Below are positions 33,155 to 42,060 of a stretch of 64,000 nucleotides of DNA, piece after piece. Numbering within the stretch: position 1 is the stretch's first letter; every line of letters starts with the position of its first letter. Location: contig NZ_JARUMJ010000001.1 in the NCBI RefSeq assembly GCF_036898465.1, forward strand, positions 434,001-498,000. Direction: 5' to 3'. The DNA comes from Streptomyces sp. B21-105. GTDB taxonomy: Bacteria > Actinomycetota > Actinomycetes > Streptomycetales > Streptomycetaceae. The translations under genes were made by a program, and so were the position numbers. A model generated the notes under the pieces. That model did no database searches. It had not been told where the DNA came from and saw nothing but the letters and a program-made list of their open reading frames with translations.

Positions 33155-33622
33155 ATGATCGATGCGATGTGGATGCGCGGCGTGGAGTGGCTCGCCGCCG
33201 CCGCGACGAATCCGCGGTCGTGCAAGCGGGAATGGGACCAGGGCGACGGGATCACCCTGCTGGAAGCGGGCCGTTACTGGGACGTGCTGAGCGTGCCCGA
33301 CCGGCTGGGACTGCTCACCCTGGACCTGCTGTGGCAGGCCTCGCGTCCCGCGCCGGGGCCCACGCTCGTGGACACCGCCGCCCACCGCGTCGGCTTCTTC
33401 CTGCCCCCCGACCCCGGCAGCCGCTGGATCGGGGCGGGACTGCGGCACGCCGGCCGGGGCTCCTGGGTCGCGGTGCCGCCGCCCTACCGGGCCGCCCGGT
33501 TCCTGGAGTGGCTGGTCCCGCCGGACGGGAGCGGCGCGCTGCACACGCCGGCCACTCTGGAGCTGGCGTTGCGTCAGGCCAACGGCACACTGGCCGTGCT
33601 GAGGCCGGTGTGCGGACCGTAG
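33155..33622 (+). CDS. Conserved hypothetical protein, 155 aa
   Basis: A soluble protein found in streptomycetes, related in layout to the N-terminal part of bifunctional primase/polymerase-like hypotheticals: GVEWLAAAATNPRSCKREWDQ, VLSVPDRLGLLTLDLLW, VGFFLPPDPGSRWIGAGLRH, WLVPPDGSGALHTPATLELAL. No catalytic motif can be named. A 20-bp near-direct repeat (CGACATGA-K-CGATGCGATG at 33131-33150 and 33151-33170) covers the start region; ATG 33155 or ATG 33173 are possible starts. Confidence 0.55.
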   Translation: MIDAMWMRGVEWLAAAATNPRSCKREWDQGDGITLLEAGRYWDVLSVPDRLGLLTLDLLWQASRPAPGPTLVDTAAHRVGFFLPPDPGSRWIGAGLRHAGRGSWVAVPPPYRAARFLEWLVPPDGSGALHTPATLELALRQANGTLAVLRPVCGP

Positions 33623-34028
33623 TGCCGCACGGCCGCGGCGGCCCGGCGTCGCCCTGTCGCGGACCACGCGGGAGCGTCCGGCGCAGTCCGGAGTAGACGA
33701 GCGCACCACAGCAGCGTCCCCGTTCGGCGGTCCGAGCGGTCGCCGGGCTGCGCCCCCCTTCGACGGGATCCGCCGTGCCGCCGCAGCACGACGACCGAAC
33801 GGCGAGCCAACTCCACGACGGCGTGCGGCAATTCCGACAGTCGACGCAGAAGCCAACAGATGACGGGCACTTTGGGGCCGAAGTCTCGCTCAACCGTGCG
33901 GGATCGATCAATGACGGTGTGTACTGTGCTGCGAGTGCCCGTTCGAACACATCGGACGCACTCCCGCCCCCGCAACCGAGGACGACGATCCCCACCCGCA
34001 CCCGCCCGACCCCCACTGGACCGAATCG
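33623..34028. other. Intergenic region upstream of conservon
   Basis: 406 bp without a supported gene. The conservon promoter should lie here; a candidate TACTGT -10 box at 33922-33927 is preceded by a weak -35 match. No long inverted repeat seen. Confidence 0.4.
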
Positions 34029-35513
34029 ATGATCGAATTGCCGGACCTGGTGGCCGGCGGCCTGACCGCCGGCACACTGTCCGCGCTCGCCCTGGGCGGC
34101 GCGCTGCTGCGCGCACGGCGGCGGCAGACCCGTCAGCGCGCGGAGATCGCCGCGCTGCGCACCCGACTCGACGGCTCCCTCAAGGCGTGCACGGCGGAGG
34201 TGGAGCACCTGGCGAGCCGCCGCGTGCCCGCCGCCGCCCGCCGGGTCGCCCATCCGCACGTCCCCGTGCCGGGCCCGCTCCAGCCGCTGACCGTCGGCAC
34301 CCCGCTGGGCATCGCCCTGGAGAACGTGGTGCTGGCGCTGCAGGCCGAGACCGCCGCCCAGCGCACCACCGTCGACGCCGCGGCGCAGGCCGGGATGCGC
34401 GGCGCCGTCCGGGAGATCCAGGCGGCCCTGTACCGGCTGCAGGACGCGCTGCGCGGGCTCCAACAGCGCTACGACGAACCGGAGTTGGCGCAGATCCTGT
34501 TCCGTCTCGACCATGAGAACGAGCAGTCGCTGCGGCGCGCGCAGGTCACCGCCGTGGTGTGCGGCGCCTGGGTCGGGCTGGCCCGCGAGGAGTCCCACCT
34601 GGTGGACGCGGTGACCGGCGGCCAGGCCCGGCTCGCCGGCTACCACCGGGTCCGGGTCCACAACCACCTCGAGCCCGGCACCGCCCTGGTCTCGCACGCT
34701 GTAGAACCGGTCGCCATCATCGTCGCCGAGCTGCTCGACAACGCGCTCAGGCACTCCTCCCCGGACACCGACGTCGTGGTCGGCCTGGAACACGTGGCCC
34801 ACGGCGTGTGCGTCACCATCGACGACGCGGGCCTCGGCATGACCCGGGACGAACGCGACCTCGCCCAGCGGCTGGTGGCCGGCGACGACCCCATCCTGCT
34901 GACCGACCTCGGCGACCCGCCCCGCATGGGACTGGCCGCGATCGGCCGGCTGACCCGCCAGTTCGACCTGCGCGTGGACGTCTCCTCGGCCTCCCCGTAC
35001 GGCGGTGTGCGGGCGGTGCTGCGGGTCGACACCCACCTGCTCAGCCACCTCGACCCGCTCGAGCGGCCGCCCGCCGCGAGCGCCCCGCGCACGACACGCA
35101 CCGCGCGAGGCGCCCTCCCCGACCTTCCCCGCCCCGCCCACGCGTACGGCGCCGAGACCGGCGCCGCGGAGCAGGAGCCGGCGCCGGGACATCACGAGCC
35201 CCGGCACGAGGACGACGGCCTGCCGCAGCGCAGACGCCGCACCCGGCCCGCAGCGTCGGCACAGGCGCCGCAACCGACGCCGGCCCGGTCCCCGGAGCCT
35301 CGTCCGGCGCGCAGCCCGCAGGACGCAGCCGCCGCGCTCGGCGCACTGCAGTCCGGCACCGCCGCGGCCCGCGCCGCCGCTGCCGCGGACACCCCCGTCG
35401 TGGACACCGCTGCCGCGGACACCGCTGCCGCGGACACCGCTGCCGGCGCCCCGGGGGAGGCGCCCGCCGACCACATCGACCAGACCGACGACGAAGAGGG
35501 AGCGGCCCGATGA
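34029..35513 (+). CDS. cvnA: Conservon sensor histidine-kinase-like protein CvnA
   Basis: A 494-residue protein: short N-terminal membrane segment (LVAGGLTAGTLSALALGGALL), a helical dimerisation-like region with RLDHENEQSLRRAQ (the position where conservon kinases keep a His), an HATPase domain (AIIVAELLDNALRHSSPDT, VTIDDAGLGM, GLAAIGRLTRQF) and a 140-residue Ala/Pro-rich tail with an 18-bp AGACACCGCTGCC-type repeat near its end. CvnA proteins sit at the membrane and are thought to act with CvnB-D as a GTPase-linked signalling complex. Its stop overlaps the cvnB start (ATGA). Confidence 0.9.
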   Translation: MIELPDLVAGGLTAGTLSALALGGALLRARRRQTRQRAEIAALRTRLDGSLKACTAEVEHLASRRVPAAARRVAHPHVPVPGPLQPLTVGTPLGIALENVVLALQAETAAQRTTVDAAAQAGMRGAVREIQAALYRLQDALRGLQQRYDEPELAQILFRLDHENEQSLRRAQVTAVVCGAWVGLAREESHLVDAVTGGQARLAGYHRVRVHNHLEPGTALVSHAVEPVAIIVAELLDNALRHSSPDTDVVVGLEHVAHGVCVTIDDAGLGMTRDERDLAQRLVAGDDPILLTDLGDPPRMGLAAIGRLTRQFDLRVDVSSASPYGGVRAVLRVDTHLLSHLDPLERPPAASAPRTTRTARGALPDLPRPAHAYGAETGAAEQEPAPGHHEPRHEDDGLPQRRRRTRPAASAQAPQPTPARSPEPRPARSPQDAAAALGALQSGTAAARAAAAADTPVVDTAAADTAAADTAAGAPGEAPADHIDQTDDEEGAAR

Positions 35514-35932
35514 CCAGCCGCAACACGAGTGACACCGCATGGGTGCTGGAACCGATCCTGCAAGTGCCGCACGTGGTGGCCGCCGTCATGCTGACCCGGG
35601 ACGGGCTCGTGACCGGATACACCGACGCCCTGTCCCAGCCGTCGGCCGAGCGGGTGGCCGCCATCACCAGCACCGTGCAGGGCGCCTGCCGGACCGCGGC
35701 GGCCGCCTTCGCCGACCGGGAGACGGCCGACGTACGGCAGATCGTCATCGAGTCCGACCACGGGTACGTGCTGATCGTGCCGACCGACCACGGCACGTGC
35801 GTGGCCGCCTACGGCGACGGCGAGGTGCGGCTGGACCTGCTGGCGCACCGCGTGCACTCCCAGGTGGCCCGGCTGGGCGAGAAGGCGATGACGGCCCCGT
35901 CCCGAGGAGCCGACGACACCCCGCCGGCATGA
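35510..35932 (+). CDS. cvnB: Conservon roadblock/LC7 protein CvnB
   Basis: A 140-residue roadblock/LC7 domain protein: WVLEPILQVPHVVAAVMLTRDGLVTGY, then helix with SAERVAAITSTVQGACRTAA and strand-rich YVLIVPTDHGTCVAAYGD. In conservons this is the regulatory partner of the CvnD GTPase. ATG overlaps the cvnA stop and the gene's own stop overlaps cvnC, so translation is coupled. Confidence 0.92.
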   Translation: MTSRNTSDTAWVLEPILQVPHVVAAVMLTRDGLVTGYTDALSQPSAERVAAITSTVQGACRTAAAAFADRETADVRQIVIESDHGYVLIVPTDHGTCVAAYGDGEVRLDLLAHRVHSQVARLGEKAMTAPSRGADDTPPA

Positions 35933-36294
35933 CCGGCCGCCCCGCCGGGCGCCCCCTGGTTCCCGCGTATCTGTCGACCGGCGGCGTGGCCCGGCCCAGT
36001 CGCCCCCACCTGGAGCGGCTGTCGGTGCTCACCCGCAGCGACGCACCGCTGCCCGCCGGGCTCCCGGCCGCCGAACTCGCCCTGCTGGACGCCCTCGAGG
36101 GCGGTTCCCTGGCGGTGGTGGAGGCGGCGGCGCTGCTGAGACTGCCGTTCTCCGCGGTGCGGGTGCTGGCGGCCGGTCTCGTCGACCGGGATCTGGTCCT
36201 CGCCCGCGCGCCGATCCCGCCCGCCGAACGGTTCGACCCCGACCTGCTGAAGAGAGTGGCCGATGGCCTCCGCGCCCTCAGACTCCGCGCCTAG
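35929..36294 (+). CDS. cvnC: Conservon DUF742 protein CvnC
   Basis: A 121-residue DUF742 protein with a winged-helix-like core: VPAYLSTGGVARPSR, LPAAELALLDALEGGSLAVVEAAALLRLPFSAVRVLAAGLVDRDLV. It is the third conserved conservon component. Its start overlaps cvnB by four bases and its end overlaps cvnD by 32 bases. Confidence 0.9.
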   Translation: MTGRPAGRPLVPAYLSTGGVARPSRPHLERLSVLTRSDAPLPAGLPAAELALLDALEGGSLAVVEAAALLRLPFSAVRVLAAGLVDRDLVLARAPIPPAERFDPDLLKRVADGLRALRLRA

Positions 36295-36913
36295 CGCGTG
36301 CCGCGAAACACGCCCCGGCACCGCCGGACCCGGTTCCGTCCATCTGCCCGACACCGCCCGTGACCTGGTGAAGATCCTGGTCGCCGGCCCGTTCGGGGTG
36401 GGCAAGACGACCCTGATCGACTCCGTCTCCGAGATCCGCCCGCTGCACACCGAGGAACCGCTCTCCGAGGCGTCCGCGCAGGTCGACGAGCTGGACGGGG
36501 TGCGGGAGAAGACGACGACCACCGTCGCCATCGACTTCGGCCGGATCAGCCTGCCCGGCGGCGTCGTGCTGTATCTGTTCGGCACGCCCGGTCAGGAGCG
36601 CTTCCGGAGCCTGTGGGACGACATCGCCTACGGGGCATTAGGGGCGCTCGTGCTCGTGGACAGCCGCCGGCTGGACGCCTCGTTCGACGTGCTGGGTCTG
36701 GTGGAGGAGAGCGGCCTGCCGTACGCGGTCGCCTTCAACGCCTTCCCCGACGCGCCCCGGCACCACGGCGAGGAGCGGCTGCGCCGGGCGCTGGACCTGG
36801 AGCCCACGACACCGCTGGTCACCTGCGACGCCAGGGACCGCGACTCCTCGATCGACGCGCTGCTCGCGCTCGTGGACCATCTGATCGGCCGTGACCCCGT
36901 GGAGGCCCGGTGA
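36263..36913 (+). CDS. cvnD: Conservon small GTPase CvnD (with TTA codon)
   Basis: A 216-residue Ras-like GTPase. It has the P-loop GPFGVGKTT (K48), switch region TTTTVAIDFG, the G3-like FGTPGQERF motif and the degenerate base-specificity segment AFNAFPD in place of NKxD, as usual for conservon GTPases. Leucine 126 is encoded by TTA (36638-36640), the only in-frame TTA noticed in an intact gene here. In Streptomyces this codon needs the bldA tRNA, so CvnD should be made mainly in differentiating cells. Four-base overlap (GTGA) with the downstream P450. Confidence 0.93.
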   Translation: MASAPSDSAPSACRETRPGTAGPGSVHLPDTARDLVKILVAGPFGVGKTTLIDSVSEIRPLHTEEPLSEASAQVDELDGVREKTTTTVAIDFGRISLPGGVVLYLFGTPGQERFRSLWDDIAYGALGALVLVDSRRLDASFDVLGLVEESGLPYAVAFNAFPDAPRHHGEERLRRALDLEPTTPLVTCDARDRDSSIDALLALVDHLIGRDPVEAR

Positions 36914-38178
36914 CCGCCCCTACCCCGGACCGGATCGACTTCGCCCGCTCCGTGCCCGTGCGGCTGTGGGAGGACGGCTTCGCTCCGGATCCGCAGCGCT
37001 ACTACGACGCGCTGCGCGCGCAAGGACCCGTCGGCTGGGCCGAGTTGGCACCGGGCATACCGGCGTACGTGGTCACCGACCGGCGGGCGGCGCTGGACGT
37101 GCTGCGCGACGAGGAGACCTTCTCGCACGACCCACGGGCGTGGGAGGCGACCGTCCCCGTCGACGCGCCGGTGCTGGGCATGATGCGGTGGCGGCCCAAC
37201 GCCCTGTTCGCCGACGGTCCCGCGCACCTGCGCTACCGGACCACGCTCATCGACGTCTTCGACCTGGTGGAACCGCACGACCTGCGCGGGCGGGTGCACC
37301 GGGCGGTGCGGCTGCTGGCCGAGCGCATGGGTCCGCGCGGCGAGGCCGATCTGGTCGCGGACTTCGCGCGCCCGCTGCTGGCGCTGGTGCTCAACGACCT
37401 GTTCGGGCTCCCGGACAGCCAGGGTGAGCGGCTCAACGAGGGTCTGGGCAAGATGATGGAGGGCGGCGCGCACGCTGTCGAGGGCGAGGCGCAGTACGCG
37501 CAGTACGTGCTGGAGCTCATCGCCGCCAAGGCCGAGAAGCCCGGCGACGACCTGCCCAGCCGGCTGCTGGAACACCCGGCGGGACTGACCCGTGAGGAGG
37601 TCACCTGGCAGGTGTTCCTCACTCTCGGCGCGGGGTACGAGCCGACCGCGAACCTGCTGTCCAACACGCTGTCCCGGGTGCTGGGCAATCCGGCGTACTA
37701 CTCCACGCTCACCAGCGGCGCCCGGCCGGTCATGGACGCGGTGGTGGAGGTGCTGCACCACGAGACGCCGCTGGCGAACTACGGCGTCTACTACGCGCGC
37801 AGGCCGGTGGCCTTCCACGGGGTGTGGCTGCGCGACGCGGTGCCGGTGGTGGTGTCGTACGGGTCGCTGGGGCTCCCCGACCGTACGGACGGCGCCCCGG
37901 CCGGTCAGCGCACGGCGGCCGGCGGCCGGCGTCCGCACGACGCCTCGCACCTGTCGTGGGGCGCCGGACCGCACGCCTGCCCGGTCAGACAGCACACCCT
38001 GCTGCTGGTCACCGAGGCGATCGAACGGCTCACCCAGTGGCTGCCCGACCTCGACCCCGTCGTGCCCCGAGACCGGCTCGCCTGGCGGCCGGGGCCGTTC
38101 CACCGGTCGCTGACCGCGCTGCCCGTGCGCTTCAGCCCCCGCTCCCCCGCTTCCGACCCCTCAGGAGTCCGTTCGTGA
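36910..38178 (+). CDS. Cytochrome P450 lacking ExxR (CYP157-like)
   Basis: A 422-residue P450 in the conservon operon. The I-helix segment TLGAGYEPTANLL lacks the usual acid-Thr pair, and the K-helix reads VVEVLHHETPL, so the ExxR motif is E280-V-L-H283 instead of E-x-x-R. The haem-ligand loop is present as LSWGAGPHACPVRQ (C357) with Trp in place of Phe. Such loss is known for the CYP157 family of Streptomyces, which is paired with CYP154 genes in conservons. Substrate unknown; activity may be altered. GTG overlaps the cvnD stop. Confidence 0.88.
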   Translation: MTAPTPDRIDFARSVPVRLWEDGFAPDPQRYYDALRAQGPVGWAELAPGIPAYVVTDRRAALDVLRDEETFSHDPRAWEATVPVDAPVLGMMRWRPNALFADGPAHLRYRTTLIDVFDLVEPHDLRGRVHRAVRLLAERMGPRGEADLVADFARPLLALVLNDLFGLPDSQGERLNEGLGKMMEGGAHAVEGEAQYAQYVLELIAAKAEKPGDDLPSRLLEHPAGLTREEVTWQVFLTLGAGYEPTANLLSNTLSRVLGNPAYYSTLTSGARPVMDAVVEVLHHETPLANYGVYYARRPVAFHGVWLRDAVPVVVSYGSLGLPDRTDGAPAGQRTAAGGRRPHDASHLSWGAGPHACPVRQHTLLLVTEAIERLTQWLPDLDPVVPRDRLAWRPGPFHRSLTALPVRFSPRSPASDPSGVRS

Positions 38179-39404
38179 CCGTGACCGACCGCATCGTCCT
38201 CGACCCGTTCGGCGCCGATGTGCACGCCGAGAGCGCCCGGCTGCGCGCCCTCGGCCCGATCGTGCCCGTCGAGCTGCCCGGCGGCATCCCCGCGTGGGCG
38301 CCCACGGGGTACGACACCCTCAAGGCGCTGATCCTGGACCCGCAGGTCAGCAAGGACCCGCGGCGGCACTGGCGGCAGTGGCCGGAACTGGGCGAGCACC
38401 CGTCCTGGGGCTGGATCCTGGGCTGGGTCGGCGTCGTCAACATGCTCTCCACGTACGGCGCCGACCACGCCCGGCTGCGCAAGCTGGTCGCGCCGAGCTT
38501 CACCCACCGGCGCACCGAGTCGCTGCGGGAGCGGGTGGAGGCGATCACCGCGGAGCTGCTCGACGCGCTGGAGGAGCGGGCCGAGGCCGGTGCCGCCGTC
38601 GATCTGAAGGCCGAGTTCGCGCATCCGCTGCCGATGCGGATCATCTGCGAACTCTTCGGTGTCCCCGAGGAGTTGCAGGGCGCCACCGGACGGCTCATCG
38701 CAGCGATCATGGACACTTCCGACCCGAGTCCGGAGCACGCCGCGTTCGTGCAGGAGCAGATCGGGACGGTGCTGGGCTCCCTCATCGCCCACAAGAGCGA
38801 GCACCCCGGCGACGACATGACGACCGAGCTGATCCGGGTGCGGGACGAGGACGGCGACCGGCTCAGCGACGAGGAGCTGCTGTACACGCTGCTCCTCGTC
38901 ATCGGCGCCGGCTTCGAGACGACGGTGAACCTCATCGGCAACGCGGTGGTGGCGCTGCTGCGCCGGCCGGAGCAGCTGGCGGCGGTGCGGCGCGGCGAGA
39001 TCGGCTGGGACGGGGTGGTGGACGAGACGCTGCGGCTGTACCCGTCGATCGCCACGCTGCCGCTGCGGTTCGCGGTCAGCGACCTGAAGGTGGGCGATGT
39101 GACGATCCCGGCCGGCGACGCCATCATCACGACGTACGCGGCGGCCAACGTGGACCCGGTCCGGTACGGGCCGGACGCGGAGGTGTTCGACGCGGCGCGC
39201 GCGGCCGACGATCACCTGGCCTTCGGCATCGGGGTGCACCGGTGCATCGGTTCCCCGCTGGCCCGGATGGAGGCGCTGACGGCGCTGCCCGCGCTCTTCG
39301 ACCGGTTCCCCGGGCTGCGGCCGGCCGAGGCGGAGGGGGAGCTGCGGCAGGTGCCGTCGTTCATCGCGAGCGGCTGGCAGGAGATCCCGGTGCGGCTGCG
39401 CTGA
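38175..39404 (+). CDS. Cytochrome P450 (CYP154-like)
   Basis: A canonical 409-residue class I bacterial P450. It shows the I-helix VIGAGFETTVNLI, the K-helix DETLRLYPS with ExxR (E284, R287), and haem loop FGIGVHRCIGSPLARME (C357). Substrate not readable. It is the last gene of the conservon operon, overlapping the ExxR-less P450 by four bases, so both should be made together and could act on the same compound. Ferredoxin genes are not in the window. Confidence 0.93.
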   Translation: MTVTDRIVLDPFGADVHAESARLRALGPIVPVELPGGIPAWAPTGYDTLKALILDPQVSKDPRRHWRQWPELGEHPSWGWILGWVGVVNMLSTYGADHARLRKLVAPSFTHRRTESLRERVEAITAELLDALEERAEAGAAVDLKAEFAHPLPMRIICELFGVPEELQGATGRLIAAIMDTSDPSPEHAAFVQEQIGTVLGSLIAHKSEHPGDDMTTELIRVRDEDGDRLSDEELLYTLLLVIGAGFETTVNLIGNAVVALLRRPEQLAAVRRGEIGWDGVVDETLRLYPSIATLPLRFAVSDLKVGDVTIPAGDAIITTYAAANVDPVRYGPDAEVFDAARAADDHLAFGIGVHRCIGSPLARMEALTALPALFDRFPGLRPAEAEGELRQVPSFIASGWQEIPVRLR

Positions 39405-39411
39405 CACCGCT

Positions 39412-39453
39412 GCGGGGGTGCGACCGGTCCCCCGTTCCGGTCGTACCCCCCGC
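39412..39453. terminator. Bidirectional terminator, end of conservon operon
   Basis: GCGGGGGTGCGACCGG (39412-39427) pairs with CCGGTCGTACCCCCCGC (39437-39453). It separates the convergent conservon operon and PucR-type gene. Confidence 0.8.
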
Positions 39454-39526
39454 GGCTCCTCAGAAAATACGGGCCTGTCGCGCGGCTTGGGAATCGTGCC
39501 GATGCCCGCCCAGGGGGCCGGAGGAC

Positions 39527-41062
39527 TCACCTGTGCACAGGTGAGTCCGGATGGCCCGATTCCGCCCGGTCGCCGCTTCCGTGCAGGTCGGGCTGGTCGA
39601 GGTCGCCTGCCGCCACATGGGCGAGGACGACCTCGTAGAGGTCGCTGCCCGCGGCGAGCAACTGGCGTTCCAGGACGGGTTCGGAGCTGCGGACATGGTC
39701 GCGGACGGTCTGCGCGTGGACGCCCAGCAGGTGGGCGGCCCGCTCGGCGTTCCCGCCGGCCACGATCCAGGCGCGCAGGGTGCGCCGCAGGTCCCGGCCG
39801 TCGGTGTCGAGGCGGGCCAGCAGCTCCAGTGCCCAGGAGCGCAGCGCGGGGCCGGTGAGCAGTTCACCGAGCCGCACCGGGGCCGCCGGGGGCCCCGGGC
39901 GGTCGTCGGCGATGCCGAACTGGGTGTGCAGGGCGAGGTGGACGCCGGCCCGGACGGTGAGGTCGGAGAAGTCGGCGCGCAGCAGGTTCTCGACGCGCTC
40001 CATGCGGGCGCGGACCGTGTTGCGGCTGACGCCGAGCACCTTCGCCGCGCTGACGGCCGTGAACTCCAGGCCCAGCCGGGTGGTGGCGAGGAGTTCCGCG
40101 CGGGTGTGGTGCGGCAGGGTGTCCAGGGGGCGCAGCAGACGGGTCGTCCAGGTGCGCAGCATGTCGGGGTCCATCAGCCGCTCGGGGTGGGTGCGCTCGG
40201 CGTAGACGGCCGTCCTGCCGGGGCGGAAACGGGCCACGGCCAGGGCGCTGACGGCCTGTCCGTAGGCGGTGGCGGTACGGGCGAGGCTCTGGCGCGCGCT
40301 GCCGCCGAGGTACACCTCGGGGTAGCCGCCGCACAGGGCGCGCAGCGCGGGTCCGGCGACGTCGTCCGGGACGACGACGATGACATGCCCGTCCATGGCG
40401 GGGCAGCGTACGACGAGGGCCTCCTCGTGGGTCGCCGCCAGACAGGCCGCGGCGAGGCGGTCGCGTTCCTCGGGGCTGCTCTCGACGACGTAGACGCAGG
40501 CGGTCTCGGTGTCGAGGAGGCGGGGCCACAGGCCGGCGGCGACCCGGCGGGCGGCGACGACGTCCTCGACCATGAGCAGTTGCAGGATGGCCAGCCGGAG
40601 GTCGGCGGTGGCGCGGGCCAGGCGGCGTCCGGTCGCCGCGGTCTCCTGCGCCCGCAGGAGGAGTTCGAGGACGCCCACGGTGTGCGTGACGATGTCGAAG
40701 GCGCGTCGGTCGAAGGGGCTCGTCCGGCTCACCGCGAGCACCCCGACCGAGGCGGGCCCCGGGAGTTCGACCCGGACCAGGCGCGCGTAGCGGCCCTCGC
40801 CCTCCCAGGCTGCGGAGGCCAGGCGGCCGCCGGCGATGTCGGCCGCCAGGGTCTCGTCGACGGGGATGGGCGGTCCGGCGACCAGGGTGCCGTCGCCGTC
40901 GTGCAGGGAGACGGACGCGTCGACGGTCGCCGACAGCCACTCGACGACCCTCGGGACATCCCGTCCGGTGGGGCGCAGATGGTCGAGGAGTGCCTGGGCC
41001 CATGCCGGTCCGGCGTCGTCCGGCGCACCGGAGCGGAGGTTGTCGTCATCCCGGCCGGCCAT
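39527..41062 (-). CDS. PucR/CdaR-type transcriptional regulator
   Basis: A 511-residue regulator. An N-terminal GAF-like half (residues 30-150, LVAGPPIPVDETLAADIAGG, VGVLAVSRTSPF) is followed by a GGDEF-like/CdaR middle (VYVVESSPEERDRLAA, GHVIVVVPDDVAGP) and two helix-turn-helix regions: EFTAVSAAKVLGVSRNTVRARMERVENLL and NAERAAHLLGVHAQTVRDHVR. Two PucR-type DNA-binding segments in one chain are unusual. It may control the neighbouring conservon, but they only share a terminator region. Start ATG 41062. Confidence 0.8.
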   Translation of the reverse strand: MAGRDDDNLRSGAPDDAGPAWAQALLDHLRPTGRDVPRVVEWLSATVDASVSLHDGDGTLVAGPPIPVDETLAADIAGGRLASAAWEGEGRYARLVRVELPGPASVGVLAVSRTSPFDRRAFDIVTHTVGVLELLLRAQETAATGRRLARATADLRLAILQLLMVEDVVAARRVAAGLWPRLLDTETACVYVVESSPEERDRLAAACLAATHEEALVVRCPAMDGHVIVVVPDDVAGPALRALCGGYPEVYLGGSARQSLARTATAYGQAVSALAVARFRPGRTAVYAERTHPERLMDPDMLRTWTTRLLRPLDTLPHHTRAELLATTRLGLEFTAVSAAKVLGVSRNTVRARMERVENLLRADFSDLTVRAGVHLALHTQFGIADDRPGPPAAPVRLGELLTGPALRSWALELLARLDTDGRDLRRTLRAWIVAGGNAERAAHLLGVHAQTVRDHVRSSEPVLERQLLAAGSDLYEVVLAHVAAGDLDQPDLHGSGDRAESGHPDSPVHR

Positions 41063-41408
41063 GTCGGCGCTCTCCTCGTCCCTTCACGGCCCGCGCGGGC
41101 CGAACCAGTCATATCGGTCAGGGACGTTACCTCACCCGGCTCGGAACGAGCGGCGCCGGCGACAAAGCGGCACGGATCCGGCACATCGATGGCTGCCCCG
41201 GCCTCCCCGGCCCGCGGCCGGCCGAGGCGACCGAGCCCGGCCGCCGAGCCGGTCACCGGGCAGGGTGACCAGGGCGGGACGACTGGGCACGGTGACCGGG
41301 CGGGACGACCCGGCAGGTCACCGTGCGGGGTCACCGGGCTGGGACACCGGCGGGCGGTGCGACGGCCCTGCGCGGGCTCCCGCCGGGCGGACGGCATAAG
41401 CTCGGCCA
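41063..41408. other. Divergent intergenic region with inverted repeat
   Basis: GCACGGTGACC (41287-41297) and GGTCACCGTGC (41316-41326) are perfect arms. Several other GTCACCGGG/GGTGACC copies lie at 41251-41335, echoing the 8-bp array at the left end of the window. TAAGCT (41397-41402) lies 6 nt before the YciO-family ATG and suggests a leaderless start. No gene seen. Confidence 0.6.
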
Positions 41409-42029
41409 ATGGCGAAGTACTACGACGTGCACCCCGACAACCCCCAGCCGCGCACCATCTCCCAGGTCGCGGCCGCCATCCGGTCGGACGCGCTGATCGC
41501 GTACCCGACGGATTCCTGCTACGCGCTGGGCTGCCGCCTGGGCAGCAAGGACGGCATCGACCGGATCCGGGCCATCCGCGAGCTGGACGACCGACACCAC
41601 TTCACCCTGGTGTGCCAGGACTTCGCGCAGCTCGGCCAGTTCGTGCGGGTGGACAAGGACGTGTTCCGGGCGATCAAGGCGTCGACGCCCGGCAGCTACA
41701 CCTTCATCCTCCCGGCGACGAAGGAGGTGCCGCGCATGCTCCAGCATCCGAAGAAGAAGACGGTGGGCGTGCGCATCCCGGACCATGTCGTCACCCAGGC
41801 GCTGCTCGCCGAGCTCGGGGACCCGCTGCTGTCCAGCACCCTGCTGCTGCCCGGCGAGGACGAGCCGATGACGCAGGGCTGGGAGATCAAGGACCGGCTC
41901 GACCACGTGGTGGACGGTGTGCTCGACTCCGGCGAGTGCGGCACCGAGCCCACGACCGTGATCGACTTCTCCGAGGGCGAGGCGCAGATCGTCCGGTACG
42001 GGGCGGGCGACGCCTCCCGGTTCGAGTAG
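41409..42029 (+). CDS. YciO/Sua5-family protein (L-threonylcarbamoyladenylate synthase-like)
   Basis: A 206-residue protein of the YrdC/Sua5/YciO fold: the nucleotide-binding entry LIAYPTDSCYALGCRLGSKDGIDRI, then PGSYTFILPATKEVPRML, KKKTVGVRIPDH and LLSSTLLLPGE. YrdC members make threonylcarbamoyl-AMP for tRNA t6A; YciO members share the fold with less certain function, and this protein looks closer to YciO. Its last codons and TAG stop lie inside a 42-bp palindrome. Probable leaderless start. Confidence 0.85.
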   Translation: MAKYYDVHPDNPQPRTISQVAAAIRSDALIAYPTDSCYALGCRLGSKDGIDRIRAIRELDDRHHFTLVCQDFAQLGQFVRVDKDVFRAIKASTPGSYTFILPATKEVPRMLQHPKKKTVGVRIPDHVVTQALLAELGDPLLSSTLLLPGEDEPMTQGWEIKDRLDHVVDGVLDSGECGTEPTTVIDFSEGEAQIVRYGAGDASRFE

Positions 42030-42060
42030 CGGTCCCGGGCCCGGGACCGCTACTCGAACC
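42019..42060. terminator. 42-bp perfect palindrome covering a stop codon
   Basis: The arms (42019-42039, GGTTCGAGTAGCGGTCCCGGG) are exactly reverse-complementary to 42040-42060 with no loop. The left arm includes the last codons and stop of the YciO-family gene. It could terminate transcription on both strands, though there is no T-run. Confidence 0.75.

Noticed and set aside
41250..41335. Rho-independent terminator in the PucR-YciO gap
   Set aside because: The inverted repeat lies between divergent genes, not after a stop, so a regulatory role is as likely as termination.
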